NCBI GenBank assembly: GCA_000169355.1 | Contig: AAXX01000002.1 | Coordinates: forward strand, 124,001 to 188,000 | DNA: 64,000 bases | From: Flavobacteria bacterium BAL38 | Lineage (GTDB): Bacteria; Bacteroidota; Bacteroidia; Flavobacteriales; Flavobacteriaceae | Direction: 5' to 3' | Position numbers and translations under genes: made by a program | Notes under the pieces: model-generated | Seen by the model: the letters and a program-made list of their open reading frames with translations, nothing else | Databases searched by the model: none | Told to the model about the DNA's origin: nothing | Shown here: piece after piece, positions 24,698-32,207 of the stretch | Layout of the letters: the number at the start of each line of letters is the position of its first letter | How positions within the stretch are numbered: the first letter of the stretch is position 1

Positions 24698-25152
24698 TAC
24701 TTAAGATCGTTTAGGTTAACGGTTTTAGGTGTTTGAGCAGCATGTTTGTGCTCAGTACCTACATATACATTTAAATTACGGAATAATTCAGCACCTAATT
24801 TATTTTTAGGTAACATTCCTTTGATAGCTTTTTCTACTAATAATGCAGGGTTTTTCTGTTGCATTACTTTAGCAGTTAAAGTTCTTTGACCTCCTGGGTA
24901 ACCTGTGTGTCTGATGTACGTTTTGTCATCTAACTTGTTACCAGTAAGGTTGATTTTTTCTGCGTTGATAACAATTACGTTATCTCCACAATCAACGTGC
25001 GGTGTATAACTTGGCTTGTATTTACCTCTTAAAAGCATTGCTACTTTTGTTGATAAACGACCTAAGTTATGCCCTTCAGCGTCCACAACAATCCACTGCT
25101 TGTCTGCAGTTGCTTTGTTGGCTGATACTGTTTTGTAGCTTAATGTGTTCAC
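24697..25152 (-). CDS. rplM: Ribosomal protein L13
   Basis: 151 residues. Typical L13 segments: WIVVDAEGHNLGRLSTKVAMLL near 21-42, GDNVIVINAEKINLTGNK near 61-78, YIRHTGYPGGQR near 84-95 and GMLPKNKLG near 117-125. It heads the rplM-rpsI unit, as in most bacteria, with a near-consensus promoter upstream. Confidence 0.98.
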   Translation of the reverse strand: MNTLSYKTVSANKATADKQWIVVDAEGHNLGRLSTKVAMLLRGKYKPSYTPHVDCGDNVIVINAEKINLTGNKLDDKTYIRHTGYPGGQRTLTAKVMQQKNPALLVEKAIKGMLPKNKLGAELFRNLNVYVGTEHKHAAQTPKTVNLNDLK

Positions 25153-25197
25153 AATAATTAATTTAAATTAAACATTCCATTCCCAATAAAGGGAGTG

Positions 25198-25228
25198 CAA
25201 AAGTACAATTATTTATTAGAATTACAAA
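25198..25228 (-). promoter_or_regulatory. Promoter of rplM-rpsI
   Basis: On the minus strand TTTG (25228-25225) and TACTTTTG (25205-25198) are separated by exactly 19 bp, the Bacteroidota consensus. The transcript would start near 25193, with a small TCCC-AATAAA-GGGA fold (25181-25194) at its very 5' end. Confidence 0.85.
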
Positions 25229-25336
25229 TACCTGAATGAAAATATTATTAATAACGTATTGGCCTTATTTTTAATTCCTGTTTTTTGTTTAAAATTTATT
25301 ATAAATAAACTATTTTTACTTTTTTAAATTTTTAGT

Positions 25337-26362
25337 ATGAAAGCAAAAGCAACCTTAAAACAAATAGCAAAAGAATTTGAAGTATCTATTTCTACTGTTT
25401 CAAAAGCTTTAAGTGATAGCCCAGAAATTAGTGAAGCAACTAAAATTAAAATTCAAGAGTATGCTAAATTGCAAAACTACAAACCTAATAGTATTGCTAA
25501 AAATTTAAAAAACCAACGCACTAATACTATAGGTGTAATTATTCCAAATATTTTAAATCCTTTTTTTGCTAAAGTTTTTAGTGGTATCGAAAAAGAAGCC
25601 TTATCAAAAGGGTATAATGTTATTACGGGTATTTCTAATGAATCTTATAAAAAAGAAATGCAAGTAATGGACATGCTAAACAATGGCACTATTGACGGTT
25701 TTATTGTAGCTGTTGCCGAAGAAACCCAATCTTTAAAAGAACACCAGCATTTTAAAGATATTATAAACAGTGGAACGCCTATTGTAATGTTTGATAGAGT
25801 GGCAGATACCGTAAGTTGTGATAAAGTAATTGTTGATGATTTTGAATCTTCAATTGAAGCTACTAACCATTTGCTTCAATTAGGGAGCAAAAATATTGCT
25901 TTAGTTTCTACCATAGATAATTTAAGCGTAGGTAAGCTTCGTGTTGATGGTTTTAAAAAGGCATTTGAAAATACAGGTACTCATTATGATGAGAACCTAA
26001 TTATAATAGAAAGCAATTTAGAATTATTCGATTCGAAACTAAAAGAACTATTTAATAATAAAAAGGTAGATGCTGTTTTTGCTTTAGATGAACATGCTTC
26101 AACAATGGCAATGAAATTTGCTATTAAAAAAGGAATTAGAATTCCTGAAGAATTGAATATTATTGGTTTTGCCGATGGTGTTTGGTCAAGACGATTAACG
26201 CCGAGTTTATCTACTGTAAGTCAACACGCACCAGAAATAGGAGCCAAAGCTGCGGAATTGTTAATTCACAAACTAAACACAAAAGACGAGTTTTATCAAC
26301 CACAAACCGTGGTGATTAAAACAGAATTGCGTCAGAGAGAATCTACGAGGAAGTTGAATTAG
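25337..26362 (+). CDS. LacI-family transcriptional regulator
   Basis: 341 residues. The N-terminal helix-turn-helix with hinge reads ATLKQIAKEFEVSISTVSKALSD (split at about residues 4-26), followed by the periplasmic-binding-protein-like sensor domain: NTIGVIIPNILNPFFAKV near 64-81, VDAVFALDEHAS near 246-257 and the final LSTVSQHAPEIGAKAAELL near 295-313. It probably binds a sugar or nucleoside. No transport or catabolic genes flank it, so the regulon is elsewhere and the effector cannot be guessed. Confidence 0.93.
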   Translation: MKAKATLKQIAKEFEVSISTVSKALSDSPEISEATKIKIQEYAKLQNYKPNSIAKNLKNQRTNTIGVIIPNILNPFFAKVFSGIEKEALSKGYNVITGISNESYKKEMQVMDMLNNGTIDGFIVAVAEETQSLKEHQHFKDIINSGTPIVMFDRVADTVSCDKVIVDDFESSIEATNHLLQLGSKNIALVSTIDNLSVGKLRVDGFKKAFENTGTHYDENLIIIESNLELFDSKLKELFNNKKVDAVFALDEHASTMAMKFAIKKGIRIPEELNIIGFADGVWSRRLTPSLSTVSQHAPEIGAKAAELLIHKLNTKDEFYQPQTVVIKTELRQRESTRKLN

Positions 26363-26384
26363 ATCTGAAAAGATATTCGTATAT

Positions 26385-27029
26385 ATGAGAATTTTAAAAT
26401 TCCTCTTTGCAATTTTATTGATAATATTGTTTTTTGGTTGTAAAGAAAATTTCCAAAATAATATTACTTTAAAGGATAATGCAATAACAAACAAATCAAA
26501 TGTTGATAGCTTAGAATTAACAAACCTTGTTAGACAAGTTTATGACTGGAACATGAATAACGAAATTGATGATTTTCCTTATGAATATGAGAATGATAGT
26601 ATTTTTGTTGGAATTGATTGGGATAAATATCGAAACAATATTGAGATTTTTGAAAAGACAAATTTCTTCAGTATTGATTTTTTAAAAAAACACAACCAAA
26701 TAGCTAAAAGTATTGATTCTTCAATAAGGAAAGCTGACTTAAGATGGAGAAATAGAAATGATGGAATTTCTCTCTGGGAAACTGGAGCTAATGATTGGTG
26801 TGGTTGTCAAGATTATCCGGATAATTATTGGAAAACATTAACCATTGATAGTTTACTAATAAATAAAGATATTGCTGAATTTGTTTGGACTTGGGATAAA
26901 CAAATGTCTCACACTTATAGAGTAAAGGCAAAAAAAGAAAATGGTAAGTGGAAAATTAATTATCTTAATGGGTTTAAATATTTTTACACTACGCAAGAGT
27001 ATGATAAAATGATGAAAGATAAAAATTAG
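26385..27029 (+). CDS. Lipoprotein of unknown function
   Basis: 214 residues. Signal peptide II with lipobox LFFGC, then KEN; about 190 soluble residues rich in Asn, Asp, Lys and Trp. Near the middle, DWCGCQDYP (about 143-151) and WTWDKQMSHTYRVKAKKENGKWKINYLNGF (split, about 167-196) look like a compact NTF2- or DUF3828-like fold, but this is only an impression. It follows the LacI gene by 22 bp and may be cotranscribed. Confidence 0.55.
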   Translation: MRILKFLFAILLIILFFGCKENFQNNITLKDNAITNKSNVDSLELTNLVRQVYDWNMNNEIDDFPYEYENDSIFVGIDWDKYRNNIEIFEKTNFFSIDFLKKHNQIAKSIDSSIRKADLRWRNRNDGISLWETGANDWCGCQDYPDNYWKTLTIDSLLINKDIAEFVWTWDKQMSHTYRVKAKKENGKWKINYLNGFKYFYTTQEYDKMMKDKN

Positions 27030-27073
27030 AAAGTAATCAGTCTTAATTTAAATATTCAATATGGAAATTTATT

Positions 27074-27784
27074 CTAATTCTGCATCTTCTTATCATCCTT
27101 CCAAGTAATATAACCTAAAATAGCATTGAACATATAAAACACATATTTTGCTGTGTTGGCAATGTTCATTAGCAGTATATTTTGTATGATTTTAAAAATA
27201 TTGTACACTTGCCAAGTAATCCAATTATCAGGATACATTCTTCCTATATTAAAGGTGCCGCCAAAACTAATACCAGCCGGAATGGCAATGGCAAAAAATA
27301 AGTTCCAATCAATCGCTTTGTCAGAGAAAGTGGTAAAAGCAATGTAATTCAACACGAACGAAAGGAGTAAACCAATTGCCATATTTCGGAAAAAGATAAC
27401 ATCAATTGCATTCAAATATTGCTTTTTCTTCCAGATTCGGAAAGCAAAATAATTTCCAAAAAACGAAACGGGATACGTTAAAATCGCACCAATATTTCCC
27501 AACAAATAATCGATACTACCGCTCAACAAGGTGTTACACGTGCTGATTAAATTCCCAATATTGTTTTTCTTGGTCACCAACCGAGTTGCCATCATCGATA
27601 AACACGTGTTTAGAATGGAAAAATAACCTAAATAAAAAGTGTAGTTTTTTCCGTTCCAACTAAAATCGTATGTGGTTTTGTAATATTCTAAATAGACAGA
27701 AACGCCCACCACCAAAAATACTCCTATGATATCAAGATATTTACTATTGGTAATATTTTTGATGATTGCGATGGTGTTCTGCAT
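27074..27784 (-). CDS. PnuC-like membrane transporter
   Basis: 236 residues with about seven membrane segments. The last third resembles PnuC nicotinamide-riboside transporters: DNWITWQVYNIFKIIQNILLMN near 184-205 and KYVFYMFNAILGYITWKDDKK near 211-231, with a SIDYLLGN segment near 92-99. It is a second PnuC-type gene in the window, quite different in sequence from the one at 8983. It has no riboswitch and sits beside a serine hydrolase gene 2 bp upstream. The substrate could be a nucleoside or riboside; the assignment rests on motif resemblance only. Confidence 0.6.
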   Translation of the reverse strand: MQNTIAIIKNITNSKYLDIIGVFLVVGVSVYLEYYKTTYDFSWNGKNYTFYLGYFSILNTCLSMMATRLVTKKNNIGNLISTCNTLLSGSIDYLLGNIGAILTYPVSFFGNYFAFRIWKKKQYLNAIDVIFFRNMAIGLLLSFVLNYIAFTTFSDKAIDWNLFFAIAIPAGISFGGTFNIGRMYPDNWITWQVYNIFKIIQNILLMNIANTAKYVFYMFNAILGYITWKDDKKMQN

Positions 27785-27786
27785 CT

Positions 27787-29154
27787 TTATTCTTTTGTGA
27801 AGTTGAATTTCATTCCGCCTTGATTTAATATAAAGGAGTTGTCTCCAAATACCATTTCAATTCCAGCTGCTGCAAAAACGAAAGTCTTTTCTTCTCTAAA
27901 TGTTAAAGGAAAGGCGCTTTGTCCTGTTGCTTGAGCCGATAATTCGCCATTTTTTTCGTCAATAGTAATTTTTATAGGAATTTCTTTTGAAGCATAAGTT
28001 CCAGTAAATTTTGCTAATTCGCCTTTATCCATTTTCATGAATTGTGGAAACGGAAACGGCATTTTATAATAGATACTCAGAATTCCAATGATAATATCGT
28101 TTTGAACAAAATTATCGCCATTTGAAATTAATGAAAAGCTTAATTTTTCAGTTGGATAATAGCCTAACATTGAGCTGAAATTTTCAATTCTTCCGCCATG
28201 ACCATAAAAACGTCTTTCTCCAAATGGAAACTGAATCAAAGCCATTCCGTAGCCTTCTTTAATTTCTTTCATTTGGTCTAAAGAAGTTGGTTTTACTAAT
28301 TTTCCATCGAAAAGCGCATAAATAAATTTAGTTAAATCTGCCGGAGTAGAAGTTAAGCCGCCAGATGAAAATGCAATTGAATTATGATTTTCATAGGATT
28401 TAGCCCAATTTTCTCCATCAAAATAATACGAAAAACTTTCTTTATTTTCAGTATTTGTAGCCTCTTCTTTGTAGTACGTGGTTGGAATAAAAACTTTATT
28501 CGTAACAGCACCTTTGTCTGTCATTTCAGTTTTTTCTTCAATAGTGCCTAGTCCTACTTTTTTTACAATACGATTTTGTAAGTTTTCAGCGTATGATTTT
28601 TTAGTTAAGGTTTCAATAATACAGCCTAAAATAAAATAATTCGAATTACTATATTCATATTTACTTCCAGGTTCAAAATTCGATTTGTAAGCTGTAATTA
28701 CTTTTAAAATAGCTTCTTTAGAATGTTTTTGATCTATTACTTTATGAAAAGTTGAATCCTGATTTACAAAATCTACAATTCCGGTTCTATGATGTAACAA
28801 ATCGTAAATCGAAATCTTTTCAGCATTTGGCATTTTCGGATAAAAACGAGCTAATTTCGTTTGCAAGGTTAGTTTTTTCTCTTCAATCAATTGCATGACC
28901 ATTACAGCGGTAAAGGTTTTAGAAATGGAGCCTATTTTATAACGTGTTAAACGATCAGCTTTGCTATTTTTTTCAACATCGGCAAAACCATAGGCTTTAT
29001 TGAAAACCACATTTTCACCTTCGCGAATGGTTAACGAACCCATGAATTTGTTGTTTTCGTTCAAATAATTTAGCAAGCTATCAATTCGTGTGAATTTATC
29101 TTGAGCAAAAGTAAAACTCGAAAAAGCTAATACAAAAAAAAGTATTTTTTTCAT
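27787..29154 (-). CDS. Serine hydrolase, beta-lactamase class C family
   Basis: 455 residues with a signal peptide (FTFAQ site). The catalytic Ser76-x-x-Lys79 (SISK) lies in KIGSISKTF, the Tyr168-Ser-Asn170 motif in YEYSNSNYF, and a His-rich GHGGR segment near 320 replaces the KTG box as in class C-like esterases. The last ~100 residues form the usual C-terminal beta domain. Flavobacterial homologues are usually periplasmic peptidases or esterases rather than resistance enzymes. It lies between sdpI and the PnuC-like gene, on the same strand. Confidence 0.88.
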   Translation of the reverse strand: MKKILFFVLAFSSFTFAQDKFTRIDSLLNYLNENNKFMGSLTIREGENVVFNKAYGFADVEKNSKADRLTRYKIGSISKTFTAVMVMQLIEEKKLTLQTKLARFYPKMPNAEKISIYDLLHHRTGIVDFVNQDSTFHKVIDQKHSKEAILKVITAYKSNFEPGSKYEYSNSNYFILGCIIETLTKKSYAENLQNRIVKKVGLGTIEEKTEMTDKGAVTNKVFIPTTYYKEEATNTENKESFSYYFDGENWAKSYENHNSIAFSSGGLTSTPADLTKFIYALFDGKLVKPTSLDQMKEIKEGYGMALIQFPFGERRFYGHGGRIENFSSMLGYYPTEKLSFSLISNGDNFVQNDIIIGILSIYYKMPFPFPQFMKMDKGELAKFTGTYASKEIPIKITIDEKNGELSAQATGQSAFPLTFREEKTFVFAAAGIEMVFGDNSFILNQGGMKFNFTKE

Positions 29155-29195
29155 TTTATTTCGTTTTTCTAATTAGTAGTTAAGATTTTATTTTG

Positions 29196-29837
29196 TTACT
29201 GATTTTTAATTTTTTTGAATTCAAAATACGAATACACAATTGGAACAATCGTAATAACGGCAGTAATTCCTAAAAAAGTATAAACTTGAATTTTATTTGG
29301 CAACACAAATGTCATTGCCATTAAAAGTCCGCCAACGAACCATAATTTCCCGCCCATTACATGCGTTTTTTTCCAAACATCTTCGTTTTCTAATGTCCAA
29401 GGCGTTTTGATACCAATGAAATAATTCGGTTTTATGGTTTTAAAATAATTTCCTAAGAAAGCAAAAAGTAAGCCAACCAATGGAAAAATCAAAACTGGAT
29501 TACTCGTTTTTTGTTGTACACTATATAAAATGTAAATCGCTAAAGCCGACATGAATAATGCTAAAATTAGGCGTAAATTATTCAGTTTGTTACCCATGTT
29601 TTGCAATTTTTGTTTTGGATCTATGTACGGAATTATTAAAAAGATGAAATAGCTAATTCCAGTTAGCATGAAAATCATTAATAAAAGTTCGTTTTTATCG
29701 CCATAACGATCAATTTCTCCAGCACCATTCCAATGCATTGGAACACTTTCTGGTAAACTTTTCCAAATGTAAGCCAAGTAAACAAAAGGCAACAAAGCGA
29801 CAGCAATAAACGGAATTTCTTTTTTAAACTTCTCCAT
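29196..29837 (-). CDS. sdpI: SdpI-family membrane protein
   Basis: 213 residues with about six membrane segments. The N-terminal part (IWKSLPESVPMHWNGAGEIDRYG, about 25-47, split) is the DUF1648 motif and the later GIKTPWTLENEDVWKKTH (about 143-160) is the signature of SdpI. SdpI is the immunity protein and signal receiver against the SdpC toxin in Bacillus. Here no sdpC-like gene is near, so it may be a general protector or sensor. It is 3 bp downstream of sdpR. Confidence 0.85.
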   Translation of the reverse strand: MEKFKKEIPFIAVALLPFVYLAYIWKSLPESVPMHWNGAGEIDRYGDKNELLLMIFMLTGISYFIFLIIPYIDPKQKLQNMGNKLNNLRLILALFMSALAIYILYSVQQKTSNPVLIFPLVGLLFAFLGNYFKTIKPNYFIGIKTPWTLENEDVWKKTHVMGGKLWFVGGLLMAMTFVLPNKIQVYTFLGITAVITIVPIVYSYFEFKKIKNQ

Positions 29838-29840
29838 ACT

Positions 29841-30095
29841 TTATTTTTTTAGAGTAATAATCCATTGTAAAATATCGTCAACAATTGTAGTGTTCAACGA
29901 ATAGACTACAAATTGTCCTTTTTTTTCGCTCGTGACTAAATCGGCACGTTTTAAAATATCTAAATGATGCGAAATACTAGGTTTTGAAATATGAAATTGG
30001 TCCGCAATATCGCCAGCTGTCATTTCCTGTTTACGCAGCAATTCCAGAATATCTCTTCTGGTTTCGTCGTTCAAGGCTTTGAAAATTGCGTTCAT
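29841..30095 (-). CDS. sdpR: ArsR-family autorepressor (SdpR-like)
   Basis: 84 residues, a winged helix-turn-helix: ALNDETRRDILELLRKQEMTAGDIADQFHISKPSISHHLDILK is present in sequence (about residues 7-49). It lacks the metal-site cysteines of ArsR/SmtB. Its start codon is 11 bp from a 9-bp perfect inverted repeat that is a good operator candidate, and sdpI follows by 3 bp, the same pair order as Bacillus sdpRI, where SdpR represses its own operon and SdpI inactivates it. Confidence 0.88.
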   Translation of the reverse strand: MNAIFKALNDETRRDILELLRKQEMTAGDIADQFHISKPSISHHLDILKRADLVTSEKKGQFVVYSLNTTIVDDILQWIITLKK

Positions 30096-30105
30096 ATTAA
30101 TTTAT

Positions 30106-30129
30106 ATATTTAGACAAATATCTAAATAT
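30106..30129 (-). promoter_or_regulatory. Candidate SdpR operator
   Basis: ATATTTAGA-N6-TCTAAATAT is a perfect 9-bp inverted repeat (30106-30114 and 30121-30129) lying just upstream of the sdpR start. Spacing and symmetry fit a winged-helix dimer. Confidence 0.6.
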
Positions 30130-30164
30130 TATTTGAAATGGCAAAAAAAATATATAAAATTAAT

Positions 30165-31150
30165 CTGATTGTCCGTTTTCTGTCATAACCCTGTAATATT
30201 AGCAATTACAAGCCTATCGAAAAGTTTTTCTTCAAAATATCTTCTATTTAACTTGTACACAAACTCGTTTAGATATAATTGAAGATATTTTCCTTTTATT
30301 TTATGGTAATTTCCTAACAAATTTCTTTTTGCGTTACTGATTGTTATATGAACCCATTTCAAAGTTTCTTTTGTGGTTTCTTTGTTAGATTTTTCAGTTA
30401 TGTGCAATTCTACAAAGTTAGAAATATCTACATATGATGTACTTTTATCTGTAAAAACAATACTTTTTTCATTAATTGATTCTTGTATTGTTTGATTAAT
30501 TTGCTCAGCAGTATGGTTGGTTAAAACTTTAGCTTTAAAATAACGACATTGTGTTGATTTTTTACCGCTTTCCAAATCTTCCAAAACTGTTGATTCTGCC
30601 ATAATTGCAACATTTTCTTTACCAACTGCACCTCTACCTCGAATGCCTTTTTCTTGTTCAATTTCAGAAGATTCAACAGTAAAATAGCCTTCATCAAATT
30701 CAATCATACCTTCTAAGGTATATCGAGCATCTCGGTTACCCATAGCCTTTCTTAACTTATGAACCATTGCCCAAACTGGTTCGTATCTTTTTTGTCCAAG
30801 TTGCTTTTGGATTTCTTTACTTGAAAATCCTTTTTTTGTAGCACTCATTAAAAACATAGTTTTGTACCAAGTCAAAAATGACAACTTTGAACTTTGCATT
30901 ATAGTTCCGCTTCGTAAAGAAATTCTACTTCTACACTTTTTACATTCATAACTCCAACGACTCTGTATCCAAAAATGCTCTTTTGAACCACATTTACATT
31001 CAACTCCTATCTCATCTCTTTGTTCTTTAAAATGGAGTCTACAAGCTTCTTCACTTCCAAAATTTGCTGTAAAATTAAATAAGTTCATGTCTTGAATTTT
31101 TATCAAATATATGAAATTTTTATCTATTATGAGTGCTTACGGACAATCAG
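30165..31150 (-). mobile_element. IS1595-family insertion sequence, 986 bp, apparently intact
   Basis: The ends are an imperfect 24-bp inverted repeat (30165-30188 and 31127-31150), the outer 12 bp CTGATTGTCCGT being perfect. The 9-mer AAAATTAAT flanks it directly on both sides (30156-30164 and 31151-31159), a target duplication of 8 or 9 bp; IS1595 elements usually make 8. It carries one transposase. It inserted between sdpR and the DUF1493 gene and does not break either: the right duplication ends in the stop codon of the DUF1493 gene. Confidence 0.92.
30183..31088 (-). CDS. IS1595-family transposase
   Basis: 301 residues from the Met at 31088, giving the family start MNLFNFTANFG. An N-terminal zinc ribbon has CKCGS (about 32-36) and CKKC (about 49-52). 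The DDE-type core shows FDEGYF near 135-140, FTDKSTSY near 214-221 and a C-terminal SNAKRNLLGNYHKIKGKY segment with EFVYKLNRR near the end. No stop or frameshift is visible, so it may be active. The stop lies inside the left inverted repeat. Confidence 0.92.
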   Translation of the reverse strand: MNLFNFTANFGSEEACRLHFKEQRDEIGVECKCGSKEHFWIQSRWSYECKKCRSRISLRSGTIMQSSKLSFLTWYKTMFLMSATKKGFSSKEIQKQLGQKRYEPVWAMVHKLRKAMGNRDARYTLEGMIEFDEGYFTVESSEIEQEKGIRGRGAVGKENVAIMAESTVLEDLESGKKSTQCRYFKAKVLTNHTAEQINQTIQESINEKSIVFTDKSTSYVDISNFVELHITEKSNKETTKETLKWVHITISNAKRNLLGNYHKIKGKYLQLYLNEFVYKLNRRYFEEKLFDRLVIANITGL

Positions 31151-31158
31151 AAAATTAA

Positions 31159-31581
31159 TTATAGTATATTAATTAAGAATCCAATAATTGCCAGAATTGC
31201 AGTAATAATTAATACAATTTGATTAAAAAGGATGTCTTTTCTTTTTTTAGGAAGTTGATGATATGGATAATTAATTTCCCATTTTTTTGTTTCAGCAAAC
31301 TTAGCAAGCATTTTTGGTGTAATTGGAATTCTTTTAAGCAATTTATCAGGTGTTTTATGAAAATATCCTCCAATACTATTCCAACTTCCTTCTTCTTCAT
31401 GATGAAAATACCATAAGAAGTTTGAAATATCAACATCGTATTTTTTGGAAAATTTTTCTATCAATTCAGAACAATCATCACCACTAATTCTTACTGTTTC
31501 AAAAATATCAGAATTCGACTGAAGATTGGATTTCCAATATTCTGTTTCAATAAAATCAATTATTTCTTTTTCAGTAATCAT
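31159..31581 (-). CDS. DUF1493 protein with C-terminal membrane anchor
   Basis: 140 residues. ISGDDCSELIEKFSKKYDVDISNFLWYFHHE (split over about 33-63) matches the DUF1493 pattern of an acidic, helical, acyl-carrier-protein-like domain. The last 20 residues (IVLIITAILAIIGFLINIL) are a membrane segment. The Met at 31581 is preferred over one ten codons upstream since the latter lies in the previous gene. It overlaps that gene by 11 bp. Function unknown; DUF1493 pairs are common in polymorphic-immunity-like tandem positions, but no toxin is seen here. Confidence 0.7.
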   Translation of the reverse strand: MITEKEIIDFIETEYWKSNLQSNSDIFETVRISGDDCSELIEKFSKKYDVDISNFLWYFHHEEEGSWNSIGGYFHKTPDKLLKRIPITPKMLAKFAETKKWEINYPYHQLPKKRKDILFNQIVLIITAILAIIGFLINIL

Positions 31582-32110
31582 CAAGAATCTCTTTAATATT
31601 CTTTCTTCCAAGTTGACTTAATCCACCATATTTCATATTTGGCGAAAAAGGAATTGATTTAGTCATTCCACAACCTTCAAGACAAAGCCAAATTTTACCA
31701 ACTTCAACTTCATTTTCGTCAAAAAATCTTAAAATATATTCAGATTCGTCTAAACTCCAAGTAGTTTCTCCCCAACTAAAATTTTCTGAATTATTAAAGA
31801 AGTTTAATAATTTGATTTTATCAGATTTAGAAATATTTTTCGATGTTAATCGGCTTATTAAAAATATGTTTTTATACAATTTAATCTGAGCAACTTTCTT
31901 TCTTGGGAATTTATATTTTTCATTTCCAAAGTTCTCTTCATAAGCTTTTTCTTGGCCTTCAGAAGTTTTGTGCATAAAAAATGTTTTTAACTCTTCTTCA
32001 GCAGTAGCAACTGAATAAAATTGATTTCTATCATTAATGTCATAAATCATTATAATTATTACAGAAACTATAATGATTAAAATTATTATGATTTTCTTTA
32101 AAATTTTCAT
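31571..32110 (-). CDS. Membrane-anchored protein of unknown function
   Basis: Not recognised. 179 residues with a single N-terminal hydrophobic segment (about 5-23, almost all Ile) and a soluble rest, apparently periplasmic; two cysteines near 148 and 152 (LCLEGCGM). No motif of a known enzyme. It overlaps the DUF1493 gene by 11 bp, so the two form a coupled pair. Confidence 0.5.
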   Translation of the reverse strand: MKILKKIIIILIIIVSVIIIMIYDINDRNQFYSVATAEEELKTFFMHKTSEGQEKAYEENFGNEKYKFPRKKVAQIKLYKNIFLISRLTSKNISKSDKIKLLNFFNNSENFSWGETTWSLDESEYILRFFDENEVEVGKIWLCLEGCGMTKSIPFSPNMKYGGLSQLGRKNIKEILDDY

Positions 32111-32152
32111 TTAAATTAAATTATGAGATTTCTCCTTCGTCGAAAAGACAAA

Positions 32153-32205
32153 ACCATTCAAACTGCCAACTGCTCCCGAAGTTTCGGGATGTCCACTGAC
32201 CACTT
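32153..32205 (-). repeat. AACTGCC repeats around a TCCCGAA palindrome, 3' of polA
   Basis: CATTCAAACTGCCAACTGC, then TCCCGA-AGTT-TCGGGA (about 32174-32189), then CCACTGACCACTTT. It lies between the polA stop (32208) and the gene at 32110. No T run follows on the minus strand, so it is a palindromic repeat rather than a clear terminator. Confidence 0.5.
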
Positions 32206-32207
32206 TC

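Noticed and set aside
27787..29154. Antibiotic-resistance beta-lactamase
   Set aside because: The SxxK/YxN serine hydrolase pattern is shared with esterases and peptidases, and the environment and length fit a housekeeping periplasmic hydrolase.
29196..32110. Full toxin-immunity (sdpABC) system or defence island around the IS1595
   Set aside because: No toxin, nuclease, helicase or methylase gene is present; only sdpRI and two small unknown genes.
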